Origin: Pollutimonas harenae
Lineage (GTDB): Bacteria; Pseudomonadota; Gammaproteobacteria; Burkholderiales; Burkholderiaceae_B
DNA: 64,000 bases
Direction of reading: 5' to 3'
NCBI RefSeq assembly: GCF_004153685.1
Contig: NZ_SDQD01000002.1
Location: 744,001-808,000, forward strand
The notes beneath the pieces are model-generated. The model was not told the DNA's origin, searched no databases, and was given only the letters and a program-made list of their open reading frames with translations. The position numbers and the translations under genes were made by a program. Numbering within the stretch: the first letter of the stretch is position 1; every line of letters begins with the position of its first letter. Positions 55,642 through 64,000 of this stretch are shown piece by piece.

Positions 55642-56712
55642 ATGAGTATAGAGGTTCGTCATATACATAAGCAGTTCGGCAGTTTCACGGCCCTGAACAA
55701 TGTATCGCTGAAATTTCCTGATGGAAAGCTGACTGCCCTGCTGGGCCCATCGGGCTGCGGAAAAACGACGCTGCTGCGCATTATCGCCGGTCTGGAGCAT
55801 CCCGATGCCGGCGAGATCCTGCTGGACCAGGAAAATGCAGTGGCCCGCCATGTGCGGGAGCGAAAAGTAGGTTTTGTCTTCCAGCATTACGCCTTGTTTA
55901 AACATATGAGCGTCTTTGAAAATATTGCCTTCGGCCTGAGGATCAAGCCGCGCAAGGAACGCCCTTCCGAAAACGCTATTCGTGAACGCGTGACGCGTTT
56001 GCTCGAACTCGTGCAACTGGACTGGATTGCCGAACGCAAGCCATCGGCCTTATCGGGAGGCCAACGTCAGCGCATTGCGCTGGCCCGTGCACTGGCAGTT
56101 GAGCCACGCGTGCTGCTATTGGATGAGCCATTCGGCGCGCTGGACGCCAAGGTCCGCAAGGAATTGCGGCGCTGGCTGAAACGGCTGCATGAGGAATTGA
56201 ACATCACCAGCATTTTTGTTACCCACGATCAGGAAGAAGCCCTGGAAGTGGCTGACGAAATTGTGGTAATGAACCAGGGACGGGTCGAACAGACCGGTGC
56301 GCCAGCGAGCGTATACAAGCACCCTGCCACGCCTTTTGTGTACGGATTCCTTGGGCACGTCAATCTGTTTCAGGGTCGACTGCAAAATGGCGTATTGAAA
56401 ACCGGCGATGTATGTCTGGAGACACCAGGCCACCACCAGGCTGAAAACGAAGAAGGTACAGCCTATGTCCGCCCGCATGATATCGATATCGTGCGATACA
56501 CTCCGGATGCACAGGGCATAGTGGTGCAATTGGAGCGCTTTCATGCCATAGGTCCCTTGGCGCAGCTGGAGCTCAAGCGTAAGGATACGGATGAGGTCAT
56601 CGAAGCCGTTATTTCGGCGGAACGGTTTTCGCAGCTGCAGCTCAAGCCATTCGACACATTGGTGGCACGCCCCAGACACCTGCATATTTTTACGGCGGGG
56701 TCAGTTTCCTAG
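55642..56712 (+). CDS. cysA: Sulfate/thiosulfate ABC transporter ATP-binding protein CysA
   Basis: 356 residues. Walker [10 protein letters not shown] at 35-43, ABC signature [15 protein letters not shown] (about 136), Walker [18 protein letters not shown]-loop [13 protein letters not shown] and a C-terminal TOBE-like regulatory domain (about 240-350). ATG at 55642. It completes the sbp-cysT-cysW-cysA operon that brings in sulfate for cysteine synthesis. Confidence 0.96.
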   Translation: MSIEVRHIHKQFGSFTALNNVSLKFPDGKLTALLGPSGCGKTTLLRIIAGLEHPDAGEILLDQENAVARHVRERKVGFVFQHYALFKHMSVFENIAFGLRIKPRKERPSENAIRERVTRLLELVQLDWIAERKPSALSGGQRQRIALARALAVEPRVLLLDEPFGALDAKVRKELRRWLKRLHEELNITSIFVTHDQEEALEVADEIVVMNQGRVEQTGAPASVYKHPATPFVYGFLGHVNLFQGRLQNGVLKTGDVCLETPGHHQAENEEGTAYVRPHDIDIVRYTPDAQGIVVQLERFHAIGPLAQLELKRKDTDEVIEAVISAERFSQLQLKPFDTLVARPRHLHIFTAGSVS

Positions 56713-56721
56713 CGGCAAGGA

Positions 56722-56743
56722 CTGACGCGCATCAGCGCGTCAG
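56722..56743. terminator. Hairpin between converging cysA and DMT transporter genes
   Basis: Perfect 9-bp stem CTGACGCGC / GCGCGTCAG with loop ATCA. It overlaps the last codons of the DMT gene and can serve both sides; no T run. Confidence 0.5.
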
Positions 56744-57601
56744 CAACACCACCCCAGCCACAATCACTGCACATCCAAGCAAGCGAGCCGTCGAAGCCCG
56801 TTCTTTCAAGATGAAGAATCCGGCAACCGTAGCCATCATCAAGGACATTTCCCGTAGAGGTGCGACCAGACTGACCGGACCACCCTTTTGCAGTGCAAAC
56901 AGCACCAGAATATAAGCCATGGGCGATAAAGCACCTACCGCCAGTGCGTATCCCCACTTGCCGCGCATTTGCTCCAGCATGCTGGTTCGGCGCATCCAGG
57001 CGCGTGGAGCGAGAATCATGGCATTGCCCAACGCTGACAGCCAATCGAGAATGACCGGGGCAATCAGCAATACCTTCACACTATAGGCATCGGCCACTGT
57101 GTAGGCGGCAATAAACAAACCAATAAACAGGCCCCAGCGTACTCCGGTCCAGGCCTTGGGCGAGGTAAAGCGGCGCAAATTGCCATCTGACGCGATCAAC
57201 AGGATACCGGCGACGATGCTGAATATGCCCAAAATACCCAGGGTGGACGGTTGCTCGCCCAGCCACAGGAAAGCGGCCAGGCTCGAGAGCAAGGGGCCGG
57301 TTCCTCGCGCCATAGGGTACACAATCGAGAGATCCGCAGCATGATAGCCCCATTGCAGACATAGGCTATAGCCGAGATGCAAAAGGCTGGACAAGGCGAT
57401 GAAGAACACGGCTTGCAGGCTCCAGCTCATGCCATCGGCCCAAAGTATATAGATCACCCACGGGGCATACAGAACAGCGGAAATCAGGCGATAGGCAAAA
57501 ACAAAATGACCTGCTGATGCATTAGCTTTTTTCGAGATGAGATTCCAGCTTGCATGCAAGGCGGCTGCACAGATTACCAGTCCGAATATTTCAGGGGTCA
57601 T
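56732..57601 (-). CDS. EamA/DMT-superfamily transporter
   Basis: 289 residues with ten predicted membrane helices in two EamA repeats (about 5-135 and 150-285). The second repeat ends with the typical LLGCAVIVAGVVLLTR. Such proteins export amino acids, nucleosides or metabolites; the substrate is not predictable. Divergent from the peroxiredoxin gene, convergent with cysA. Confidence 0.9.
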   Translation of the reverse strand: MTPEIFGLVICAAALHASWNLISKKANASAGHFVFAYRLISAVLYAPWVIYILWADGMSWSLQAVFFIALSSLLHLGYSLCLQWGYHAADLSIVYPMARGTGPLLSSLAAFLWLGEQPSTLGILGIFSIVAGILLIASDGNLRRFTSPKAWTGVRWGLFIGLFIAAYTVADAYSVKVLLIAPVILDWLSALGNAMILAPRAWMRRTSMLEQMRGKWGYALAVGALSPMAYILVLFALQKGGPVSLVAPLREMSLMMATVAGFFILKERASTARLLGCAVIVAGVVLLTR

Positions 57602-57681
57602 GCTTTATGCTTACCATATACGCTTCGTGTATCCAGAACCCCTAAGCACGGATTATGATGAACCCTGTCCAGTGCCTGTGC

Positions 57682-57712
57682 CTAGGAAGGCCCTGATTCA
57701 GGGCTTCCCTAG
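57682..57712. repeat. Long near-perfect hairpin in the leader of the peroxiredoxin operon
   Basis: CTAGGAAGGCCCTGA faces TCAGGGCTTCCCTAG with almost no loop and one offset. It lies 113 bases before the peroxiredoxin ATG. It may be a terminator, an RNA-processing site or an attenuator. Confidence 0.5.
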
Positions 57713-57824
57713 CCAGATAAATGGTCATAAAAGCGACATATTATCCGAATTTGATGCCGCCGCTGCACTCATCAACCCAGGAAAGCGCTCGGGGCAGCCT
57801 ACTGTGCCGTTGCAAGGAGTCCTT

Positions 57825-58388
57825 ATGAAATCCGCCCGTTTATCGCTGTTTCGCCTGCTTGCACCGCTGGTGCTGATTTGTATGCTGCCAGGAACGGCGA
57901 CGGCGCAGTTGAAACCTGGCGCGCCGGCTCCTGACTTCACACTGCAAGCGACCCTGGCCGGCGATGCGTTCGAGTTTTCCCTCTACGAGGCCCTGAAGCA
58001 AGGACCTGTTGTTTTATATTTCTACCCAGCCGCATTCACCACGGGTTGCACCATAGAGGCCCATAACTTTGCCGAAGCTACCGATGAGTACAAGTCTTAT
58101 GGTGCCACGGTGCTGGGTGTGTCGGCCGATAATCTGGAGAAACTCAAGGAGTTTTCCGTGAGTGCCTGCCGCAGCAAATTTGCCGTCGCCGCCGACCCGG
58201 CTGCCAGCGTGATCAAGGCCTACGACGCCAGCATGGCATTTCGTCCCAATATGGCCGGCCGTGTTTCCTATGTCATCACACCCGATCACAAGGTCTATTA
58301 TGAGTTCAGCAGCTCGAATCCGGACGACCACGTTCCCAACACCATGGCAGCCGTCAAGCAATGGGCGTTAAATGGTAAAGTTCAATGA
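57825..58388 (+). CDS. Exported peroxiredoxin (BCP/PrxQ-like)
   Basis: 187 residues. Signal peptide 1-28 (ends TATAQ). Thioredoxin fold with peroxidatic Cys75 in FTTGCTIEAHNF and a possible resolving Cys115 in SVSACRSKF; the usual TPGCT becomes TTGCT. Reduces peroxides outside the cytoplasm; the reductant is unknown. AAGGAG before the ATG at 57825. First gene of a defence operon with glutathione peroxidase, a glutathione transferase and a lipoprotein. Confidence 0.9.
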   Translation: MKSARLSLFRLLAPLVLICMLPGTATAQLKPGAPAPDFTLQATLAGDAFEFSLYEALKQGPVVLYFYPAAFTTGCTIEAHNFAEATDEYKSYGATVLGVSADNLEKLKEFSVSACRSKFAVAADPAASVIKAYDASMAFRPNMAGRVSYVITPDHKVYYEFSSSNPDDHVPNTMAAVKQWALNGKVQ

Positions 58389-58415
58389 ACATCATCCACA
58401 CAAACCAGGGCGAAC

Positions 58416-58910
58416 ATGACATCGGTACATGCCTTCTCTGCGGTTGCCCTTGACGGCGAAGCCATAGATTTTTCCCGCTACCGCGACAAAGTTCTACTGA
58501 TCGTGAATGTGGCGTCGGAATGTGGTTTCACGCCTCAGTATCAAGGCCTGGAAGCCCTGTATCAAAGCTACCGTGACCGTGGCCTGCTGGTGCTCGGTTT
58601 TCCCTGCAATCAGTTCGGCCATCAGGAACCTGGTGACGCTGCACAGATCGCCAGTTTCTGCACGCAACAGTATGGCGTGACATTTCCTTTGTTCGAGAAA
58701 ATCGAAGTCAACGGTCCTGGTTCCCATCCGCTGTACGCCTGGCTTAAATCCGAAAAGTCCGGCGTACTGGGCAGTCAGAGCATCAAATGGAATTTCACCA
58801 AGTTCCTCATCGGCAGGGACGGCAAGGTCGTGCAACGCTATGGTTCCACCACCAAACCCGAGGCAATGCGCCGCGATATTGAAAAGGCGCTGGAAAAAGG
58901 AAACACATGA
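58416..58910 (+). CDS. Glutathione peroxidase (BtuE/GpxA family)
   Basis: 164 residues. Active-site Cys36 in NVASECGFTPQY, Gln in FPCNQFGHQEPG and Trp-Asn in KWNFTKFLIG form the peroxidase triad or tetrad. Cysteine, not selenocysteine, enzyme, probably thioredoxin- or glutathione-dependent, cytosolic. Lies 27 bases after the exported peroxiredoxin gene and overlaps the next gene by 4 bases. Confidence 0.94.
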   Translation: MTSVHAFSAVALDGEAIDFSRYRDKVLLIVNVASECGFTPQYQGLEALYQSYRDRGLLVLGFPCNQFGHQEPGDAAQIASFCTQQYGVTFPLFEKIEVNGPGSHPLYAWLKSEKSGVLGSQSIKWNFTKFLIGRDGKVVQRYGSTTKPEAMRRDIEKALEKGNT

Positions 58911-59605
58911 TAGATCTACATTATTGGACCACTCCGAATGGGCACAAGATCACCCTGTTTCTCGAAGAAACCGGGCTCCCCTACACCATCTTTCCCGTCA
59001 ATATCGGTAAGGGCGACCAGTTCAAGCCTGAATTCCTGAAAATATCTCCCAATAACCGCATACCCGCCATCGTGGACCACGCACCTGCTGAGGGTGCGGA
59101 ACCGATGTCAGTGTTTGAGTCGGGCGCCATTTTGCTGTATCTGGCGGAAAAAACCGGCCAATTCCTGCCTGTTGCATTGCGCGAGCGGACTGAAGTCCTG
59201 CAATGGCTGTTCTGGCAAATGGGTGGATTGGGGCCCATGGCCGGGCAGAATCATCACTTCAATACCTATGCCCAAGAAAAACTCCCCTACGCCATCGACC
59301 GCTATGTACGTGAAACAGCCCGTTTGTACGGTGTGTTGAACAAGCAACTGGCTGACCGCGAATTCATCGCGCATGACTACTCTATTGCCGACATGGCTTG
59401 CTATCCGTGGATAGTCCCTCATAAGCGCCAAGAGCAAGATCTGAACGACTTTCCCCATCTTAAACGTTGGTTCGATGCGATTGAAGCACGGCCCGCCACT
59501 CGGCGAGCCTACGAAAAAGCCGAACTGATCAACACTACACCCTCGGTCAGCGACGAAGCATCCCGCAAGCTGCTTTTCGGCCAAGACGCCAGTACTATCA
59601 AATGA
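58907..59605 (+). CDS. Glutathione S-transferase, YfcG/Ure2-like (nu class)
   Basis: 232 residues. N-terminal thioredoxin-like domain with Asn11 in WTTPNGHKITLFLEE, the residue that binds glutathione in YfcG, and NNRIPAIVDH and ESGAILLYLAEKTG motifs. C-terminal helical domain from about 90. Relatives have disulfide-bond reductase activity. Co-translated with the peroxidase (ATGA overlap), in keeping with glutathione-based peroxide defence. Confidence 0.93.
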   Translation: MIDLHYWTTPNGHKITLFLEETGLPYTIFPVNIGKGDQFKPEFLKISPNNRIPAIVDHAPAEGAEPMSVFESGAILLYLAEKTGQFLPVALRERTEVLQWLFWQMGGLGPMAGQNHHFNTYAQEKLPYAIDRYVRETARLYGVLNKQLADREFIAHDYSIADMACYPWIVPHKRQEQDLNDFPHLKRWFDAIEARPATRRAYEKAELINTTPSVSDEASRKLLFGQDASTIK

Positions 59606-59613
59606 GGGCAGGC

Positions 59614-60414
59614 ATGTACTTGACCCCTTTTCTTCGCTTGGGCGTGACGACGATTGCTCTGAGTGTACTCGCGGCCTGTGCCAGCGGCCCTTCCGCAAAT
59701 ATCTCCAGAATCCCTGTTGCCACCGACCAGCAAACCAGCAAAGAAGGCTTGTTCGTTCAAGAGGTCAAATGGAAGCATGCCAAGCCCGATTGCGAGGGTG
59801 ACTGCCCCACGCTAGAGCTCGACTCCATTGTATTTCCCGGCGTCCCAATGCTCACCGAACTGGTTGATCATGCCCTGGCCGTAATGACCGGTCTGGGTGA
59901 TAGCGGACCACCTCCCTATTTCACCATCGCGGAATACGAAGACTATTTCTGGAAAACCGCAGCACCACGCGACTCTACGCTGCTGTCTGCCAAAACACGC
60001 TACCGTAATCGCACCCTGACCGTCATCGAGCTGAACAGCTGGCAATACACCACCGGAGCAGCACATGGAATTTCGGCCACTCAATTTCTGAACTGGGACA
60101 ACAACAGCGGAAAAGTACTGAGCCTGGAAAAAATACTTCAACCTGGTCAATATGACGCTTATGTAACTGTCTTGAAGCAGGCACACTCAACTTGGCGTGC
60201 TTCCCACCCCGATGCCCAGCGTGACATGGAAACCTTCAATCGGATGTGGCCCTTCCAGATAAGCAAGAATTTCGGCTTTACCGACCAGGGGCTGGTGGTT
60301 AAGTATGACTCGTACCAACTTGCACCCTACTCGTCAGGGCAACCCGAATTGCTGATACCGTATGCCTCGCTGCAAGGCATACTTCGACCAGAATTCATGC
60401 CCGCATCAAATTAA
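59614..60414 (+). CDS. Lipoprotein with DUF3298 (RsiV-like) domain
   Basis: 266 residues. Lipobox VLAA-C about 20 residues in, then a DUF4163-like region (about 40-140) and a C-terminal DUF3298 domain with TTGAAHGISATQFLNWDNNS, DQGLVVKYDSYQLAPYSSGQ and PELLIPYASL. The domain occurs in RsiV, where it binds lysozyme, but most Gram-negative members have no known role. The start at 59614 is chosen over an overlapping ATG at 59602 because AGG lies just upstream; both are possible. Last gene of the peroxide-defence run. Confidence 0.82.
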   Translation: MYLTPFLRLGVTTIALSVLAACASGPSANISRIPVATDQQTSKEGLFVQEVKWKHAKPDCEGDCPTLELDSIVFPGVPMLTELVDHALAVMTGLGDSGPPPYFTIAEYEDYFWKTAAPRDSTLLSAKTRYRNRTLTVIELNSWQYTTGAAHGISATQFLNWDNNSGKVLSLEKILQPGQYDAYVTVLKQAHSTWRASHPDAQRDMETFNRMWPFQISKNFGFTDQGLVVKYDSYQLAPYSSGQPELLIPYASLQGILRPEFMPASN

Positions 60415-60424
60415 TGACCGGAGG

Positions 60425-60453
60425 GTAGCCGCCCTGGGGCTGACGGCGGCTAC
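60425..60453. terminator. Terminator hairpin between converging genes
   Basis: Perfect 9-bp stem GTAGCCGCC / GGCGGCTAC with an 11-base loop between the DUF3298 gene and the ankyrin gene; likely bidirectional. Confidence 0.6.
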
Positions 60454-60456
60454 TGC

Positions 60457-61350
60457 TCAGGGTGTAGGCTCTTCGTTAAAGCGATCCAGATCGAAATAAC
60501 GGGAAGACGAACTATCTTTTGTCTTGTTTCCGGCATTGGTGGCTGGAGTTTGCCCAACATTAGCGGTATCGGCGCTAGTTGCGCCACGACCACCTGAGCC
60601 AGCCTGCTGCTTGGGCCTGCCTGATGCCGTCCCATTGCGTTGGGCCAATACCTTGGCAGCAGCAACATCAAGCTTGTCGGCCAGCTCGTTATGATTTTTC
60701 AAGCGTGCCCATTGTGCGGCATCGTATTGCTGCTTTGTTTTCATGGTGGCATCCGCACCATGGTTTAAAAGATACTGCACAACAGCTTCGTTGCCGCCGT
60801 ATGCCGCCATCATCAAGGCCGTTGTGCCATCAGGCCCTGGCGCATTGACGATGGCTTTGTTAGCCACCAGCATCTTTACCGTATCCAGATGCCCCTTCGA
60901 TGCCGCATACTGCAATGGGGTCCATCCCAGGCGATTGACCAACGCCCCCCTGTTGATTAAATCCTGTGCACGTTGAGTCTGGCCGACAACGGCCAGATAC
61001 ATCAGCGGAGTTTCGCGGTTTTTATTGATGGCATTGCGTACCGTCTTGGGATGAGCAGCCAATACGTCATAAACCTTCCAGGCTCCATCGCGTATGGCTT
61101 GCATGATAGCGGGCTGGCCATCGGGGCTGAGTGCATTGGGATCAGCCCCTCGTGCCAAAGCCTGCTGAACGTTATTGACCCTATCGTTGGCAATATCCAC
61201 CCACCAGCTATCGGGGTTGGCCGCCTGGACGACGCCACAAAGCAGCAAACCAAGCAGCACTTGCGACAACATCTGAACAAAACGGCAAGTATTGCGCCCG
61301 AGGTGGCTTTTAGCCCTTGGGGCCGGGTGAAAAAGCATAATGGAATTCAT
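60457..61350 (-). CDS. Exported ankyrin-repeat protein
   Basis: 297 residues. Signal peptide near 25-44 (LLGLLLCGVVQA); the true start may be the internal Met27. About five ankyrin repeats cover 50-210 (for example GWTPLQYAASKGHLDTVKML and GTTALMMAAYGGNEAVVQYL). The C-terminal 90 residues are Gly/Ser/Thr-rich and likely disordered, ending SSSRYFDLDRFNEEPTP. Probably a periplasmic binding scaffold, partner unknown. Such a gene next to tatD-holB-tmk is seen in related bacteria. Confidence 0.85.
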   Translation of the reverse strand: MNSIMLFHPAPRAKSHLGRNTCRFVQMLSQVLLGLLLCGVVQAANPDSWWVDIANDRVNNVQQALARGADPNALSPDGQPAIMQAIRDGAWKVYDVLAAHPKTVRNAINKNRETPLMYLAVVGQTQRAQDLINRGALVNRLGWTPLQYAASKGHLDTVKMLVANKAIVNAPGPDGTTALMMAAYGGNEAVVQYLLNHGADATMKTKQQYDAAQWARLKNHNELADKLDVAAAKVLAQRNGTASGRPKQQAGSGGRGATSADTANVGQTPATNAGNKTKDSSSSRYFDLDRFNEEPTP

Positions 61351-61474
61351 CTTGATCAGCCTTGAGAAGAAGTCAAGCCAGTTATCCCTTACCGTCTTGG
61401 CATGAATAATTACAATAGATAATTTACTTTAGACTATTTTATTTAACTAATTTAATTTAAATAAATTACATTAA
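61351..61474. other. Very AT-rich intergenic segment
   Basis: The stretch from about 61400 is almost entirely A and T, with a direct repeat TTAACTAATT at 61443 and 61471. It continues into the last codons of tatD. It may hold the ankyrin gene promoter or bind a nucleoid protein; no other feature was seen. Confidence 0.4.
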
Positions 61475-62260
61475 CTAATTAGGATTAAGTTTATTATCTA
61501 TCTTGTTGAATAATCTAAAGAAGTTACTTGTTGAGCGCTTTGCTATATCGGCGAGCGGCAAGCCTTTGAGTTCCGCAATCTTCTCTGCCACATGAATAAC
61601 CTTGGATGGATCGTTGGTTTTACCACGATGAGGCACCGGTGCCAGATAAGGAGAATCGGTTTCAATCAGCAAGCGCTCCAGCGGGAGTTTGATGGCAAGT
61701 TCCTGCAGATCCTGGGCTTTCTTGAAAGTGACTATGCCAGAGAGGGAAATATAGAAATTCAGATCCATGGCCTCCTGAGCCACTTCCCAGGATTCGGTAA
61801 AACAATGCATGACGCCGCCGATTTCATCGGCACCCTCTTCTTTCATGATACGCAACGTATCGGCACTGGCGGCACGCGTATGAATGATAAGCGGCAAACC
61901 GCTCTGCTTGCTGGCCCTGATGTGTGTACGGAAGCGTTCTCGCTGCCATTCAAGGGGCTCGGGCATCCGGAAATAGTCCAGTCCGGTTTCCCCGATGGCC
62001 ACCACCTTGGGTGATTGTGCCAGTTCGCACAGCTGGTCTACCGTAGGCTCAGGCGTGTCTTCGTAATCGGGATGCACACCAACCGACGCGTATAAATGGT
62101 CATGAGGAGCAACCAAATCCATCAGGCCTGGCCAGTCAGGCATATTGACGCTGACAACCAAAGCATGGCTGACCTGGTTTTGGGTCATGCGGCTCAGGAT
62201 TTCCGGTAGGTTTTGAGCCAACTCCGGAAAATCCAAATGACAGTGTGAGTCTACAAACAT
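61475..62260 (-). CDS. TatD-family metal-dependent hydrolase/DNase
   Basis: 261 residues. Metal ligands: DSHCHLD at the N-terminus, GETGLDYFR (about 94), IIHTR (about 127), MHCFTES (about 152) and ETDSPYLAP (about 202). TatD-type exonuclease or D-aminoacyl-tRNA-deacylase-like hydrolase. Start at 62260 after removing an implausible 25-residue extension. The C-terminal tail NKIDNKLNPN is encoded by AT-rich DNA. In many relatives a PilZ gene lies between holB and tatD; here only 25 bases separate them. Confidence 0.93.
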   Translation of the reverse strand: MFVDSHCHLDFPELAQNLPEILSRMTQNQVSHALVVSVNMPDWPGLMDLVAPHDHLYASVGVHPDYEDTPEPTVDQLCELAQSPKVVAIGETGLDYFRMPEPLEWQRERFRTHIRASKQSGLPLIIHTRAASADTLRIMKEEGADEIGGVMHCFTESWEVAQEAMDLNFYISLSGIVTFKKAQDLQELAIKLPLERLLIETDSPYLAPVPHRGKTNDPSKVIHVAEKIAELKGLPLADIAKRSTSNFFRLFNKIDNKLNPN

Positions 62261-62285
62261 AATATTCTTCAATAAAAACAAACGA

Positions 62286-63338
62286 TTATGCCGGCATGCA
62301 GGCCAGTACGACACGTTGTAGGGTACTGTGTGCAAACAGCTTGGTATTCAACGGGTGGCCAGCAACTGCGCGCTGTTGAGCCAACCACTTTGCTGTCTCG
62401 GCAAGCCGACTGGGTGAGGCACGGCCGGCCACAGCTGATATTTGTTGCCCCAGAGACGGGAAATAGCGCAGCGGTGCACCGCTGGATGCCAGCAACAAGT
62501 CGAGAAACGTCCGCTGCAGGGCGTCTATCCATATTTCCGGCATCTGCGACTCAAGCTGATCGGCCAATGGACCAATATCAGGGGCTGGTGTGGCAATAAT
62601 ACCGCTCAATAGTTGTATCAGCCATTCCGGATAGGGGCTGTGGCCGGACTGCGCTAGTTGCCTGGCAAGCAAGGGGGCGCCACCGGCAGCAGCCAACCAT
62701 GGACCCGCGTCTTCGATACCCTCTTCTTTCAGCCACTGCAGGCTTGCTTCTTTATTTGGCACAGCCAAAGGCAGGCGGCGACACCGTGATACCAGCGTCG
62801 GGAGCAGGCGGTCAGGCGCGTCGGCCACCAACAGGAAAACGGTATGCGCAGGCGGCTCTTCCAACACCTTCAGCAAGGCATTGGCAGTAATCGCGTTCAT
62901 GGCTCGCGCAGGATATAAGACGGCCACACGCCAACCGCCCCTATGGGTAGCGGTATTGAACCACGTGTGCAGGACTCGCAGCTGCTCTACCTTGATCTCT
63001 TTAGAGGGTTGCTTCTTGGCGGTGGCAGAAGAAGAAGCCGTGTCGTCCGATGTGGCGGTAACTATGCCCTCTTCTTGTGCCAAGGCCTCGGGTCGGATAC
63101 GTCGTAAATCAGGATGGCTGCCGCTGCGCAGCCAGAGACAGGCTGCGCAATCGCCACAAGCGCGTCCGTTGACCGGTGCCTCACACAAAAGGCTGGCTGC
63201 TGCGGCCAGGGCAAACTGCCGTTTCCCTATGCCCGGCAGCCCATGTATCAACCAGGCGTGGGCAAAGCGTTCACGCTGCCCGAGCCAGCTTGTGGCCTGG
63301 TCCTGTTGCCAGGGCAGGAAAGATACAAAATCACTCAT
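62286..63338 (-). CDS. holB: DNA polymerase III subunit delta prime
   Basis: Clamp-loader subunit, 350 residues. The P-loop-like sequence HGLPGIGKRQFALAAA (about 33-48) and the zinc-binding cysteines (CEAP, then CGDCAAC) near 53-70 are typical; LKVLEEPPAHTVFLLVA and SRCRRLPL follow. A Ser/Thr/Ala/Lys-rich insert at about 100-120 is unusual in length. The start overlaps tmk by 8 bases. Confidence 0.93.
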   Translation of the reverse strand: MSDFVSFLPWQQDQATSWLGQRERFAHAWLIHGLPGIGKRQFALAAAASLLCEAPVNGRACGDCAACLWLRSGSHPDLRRIRPEALAQEEGIVTATSDDTASSSATAKKQPSKEIKVEQLRVLHTWFNTATHRGGWRVAVLYPARAMNAITANALLKVLEEPPAHTVFLLVADAPDRLLPTLVSRCRRLPLAVPNKEASLQWLKEEGIEDAGPWLAAAGGAPLLARQLAQSGHSPYPEWLIQLLSGIIATPAPDIGPLADQLESQMPEIWIDALQRTFLDLLLASSGAPLRYFPSLGQQISAVAGRASPSRLAETAKWLAQQRAVAGHPLNTKLFAHSTLQRVVLACMPA

Positions 63339-63981
63339 GGCTGACCTGTTTATGCCTGGAAATGACCTGCTCGACAAGTTGCAGGACCTCGTGACGAACC
63401 TGCTCGAATGATTGCGAGGCATCTACGGTAGCGAAATGCTGCGGATCAGCTTGCGCCTGATCAATATATCCTTGGCGTGCACGCTCCAGAAATGAAAGGT
63501 TTTCTTTTTCGAGACGATCAAAATCACTGCCTCGCGAGGCAACCCGTTGCAGGCCAAGCGCCGGATCAAGGTCCAGAATAATGGTGAAATCCGGCCTCAG
63601 GCCTGCCACTGCAATATCATTAAGCTGTTTGATCAAGTCCAGGTCCAGCCCCCGCGCGTAGTGCTGAAAGCTTACTGTTGCCGAGTCAAAGCGATCAGAC
63701 ACAACGACTTTACCGGCGTTGATGGCCGGGATGATTTTCTGGCGTACATGCTGCGCCCGTGCGGCGGCAAACAATAGCAACTCTGTTACGTCGCACATTT
63801 CTCCGGCAGACTTATCCAGCAGTATCTCACGGATTTTCTCGCCGATGGCGGTGCCGCCGGGCTCGCGGGTCATGACTACTTCTAGTTCGAGGTCGTTCAG
63901 GTAGGTCTCGATATCGCGCAAGCACGTGCCTTTTCCGGCGCCATTACCTCCGTCGACAACAATCATAAGGCCCTTGTTCAT
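63331..63981 (-). CDS. tmk: Thymidylate kinase
   Basis: Phosphorylates dTMP to dTDP. In 216 residues, P-loop GGNGAGKGT at 11-19 (the common form is DGAGKST, so it is slightly unusual), TREPGGTAIGEKIRE (about 38-52), DRFDSATVSFQHYARGL (about 97-113) and a LID region with RGSDFDRLEKENLSF. Overlaps holB, as in most proteobacteria; the gene before it (often mltG) lies beyond the right edge. Confidence 0.94.
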   Translation of the reverse strand: MNKGLMIVVDGGNGAGKGTCLRDIETYLNDLELEVVMTREPGGTAIGEKIREILLDKSAGEMCDVTELLLFAAARAQHVRQKIIPAINAGKVVVSDRFDSATVSFQHYARGLDLDLIKQLNDIAVAGLRPDFTIILDLDPALGLQRVASRGSDFDRLEKENLSFLERARQGYIDQAQADPQHFATVDASQSFEQVRHEVLQLVEQVISRHKQVSHE

Positions 63982-64000
63982 GTCCGCTTTACCCTTGGGT

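Noticed and set aside
61440-61480. AT-rich direct repeat considered as an attachment site or insertion-sequence end
   Set aside because: Repeats are only 10 bases of low complexity and no integrase or transposase is near.

Overview
The window is a gene-dense stretch of a Gram-negative chromosome. Gene content and order suggest a betaproteobacterium of the Burkholderiales, probably Alcaligenaceae. This rests on the tmk-holB-tatD run, a cyanide-insensitive-type cytochrome bd oxidase with a tiny third subunit, azurin, the sulfate transporter with its binding protein first in the operon, and a tripartite tricarboxylate transporter. No rRNA, tRNA, CRISPR array, intact insertion sequence or phage gene was seen. 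The genus call is an inference.

Layout. 1-11 kb is central metabolism and housekeeping: mmsA (cut by the left edge), epd-fumC-DUF488, a ClpP-like NfeD protein with a slipin, a thioredoxin-like protein, a 6-phosphogluconate dehydrogenase with a PQQ-type sugar dehydrogenase, a universal stress protein behind an FNR-type promoter, acylphosphatase and an FMN reductase. 11-16.2 kb on the minus strand runs spermidine-synthase-like gene, response regulator, sensor kinase, tctB, tctA, with no tctC binding protein. 16.4-21.9 kb holds two paralogous lipoprotein sulfatases, each ending in a dockerin-like domain, facing each other around a formylglycine-generating enzyme (FGE) that carries a Tat-like export or anchor signal. 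22.1-33 kb is a type II secretion system: gspGHIJKLMNDEF on minus, gspC divergent. gspC is followed directly by a rhombosortase and then a 608-residue exported protein with a GlyGly-CTERM tail, the class of tail that rhombosortases process. Secretion machine, sorting protease and likely client therefore lie side by side.

35.5-38.6 kb holds a lipoprotein beta-lactamase-fold hydrolase and a copper-linked group (cueR, cupin, DUF411 protein). 38.6-40.7 kb is a decay zone: a LysR gene, an azlC gene and a chemoreceptor gene have all lost internal or terminal parts. 40.8-48.5 kb holds LysR, two YceI proteins, a glutathionyl-hydroquinone reductase, arsC, a phosphoesterase/glycosyltransferase pair, pirin, azurin (with a perfect FNR box upstream) and copZ (with a textbook CueR promoter). 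48.5-51.1 kb encodes the cytochrome bd-type oxidase. 51.3-56.7 kb has a SAF-domain oxidoreductase and the sulfate ABC transporter. 56.7-64 kb has a DMT transporter, a peroxide/glutathione defence operon, an ankyrin protein, tatD, holB and tmk.

How parts fit. Sulfate import, two sulfatases and their activating enzyme, and a secretion system lie within about 40 kb, which suggests but does not prove scavenging of sulfate esters outside the cell. Copper handling (cueR, copZ, DUF411, azurin, and FGE, which is a copper enzyme in characterised members) and low-oxygen control (two FNR-type boxes and the bd oxidase) are the other recurring themes.
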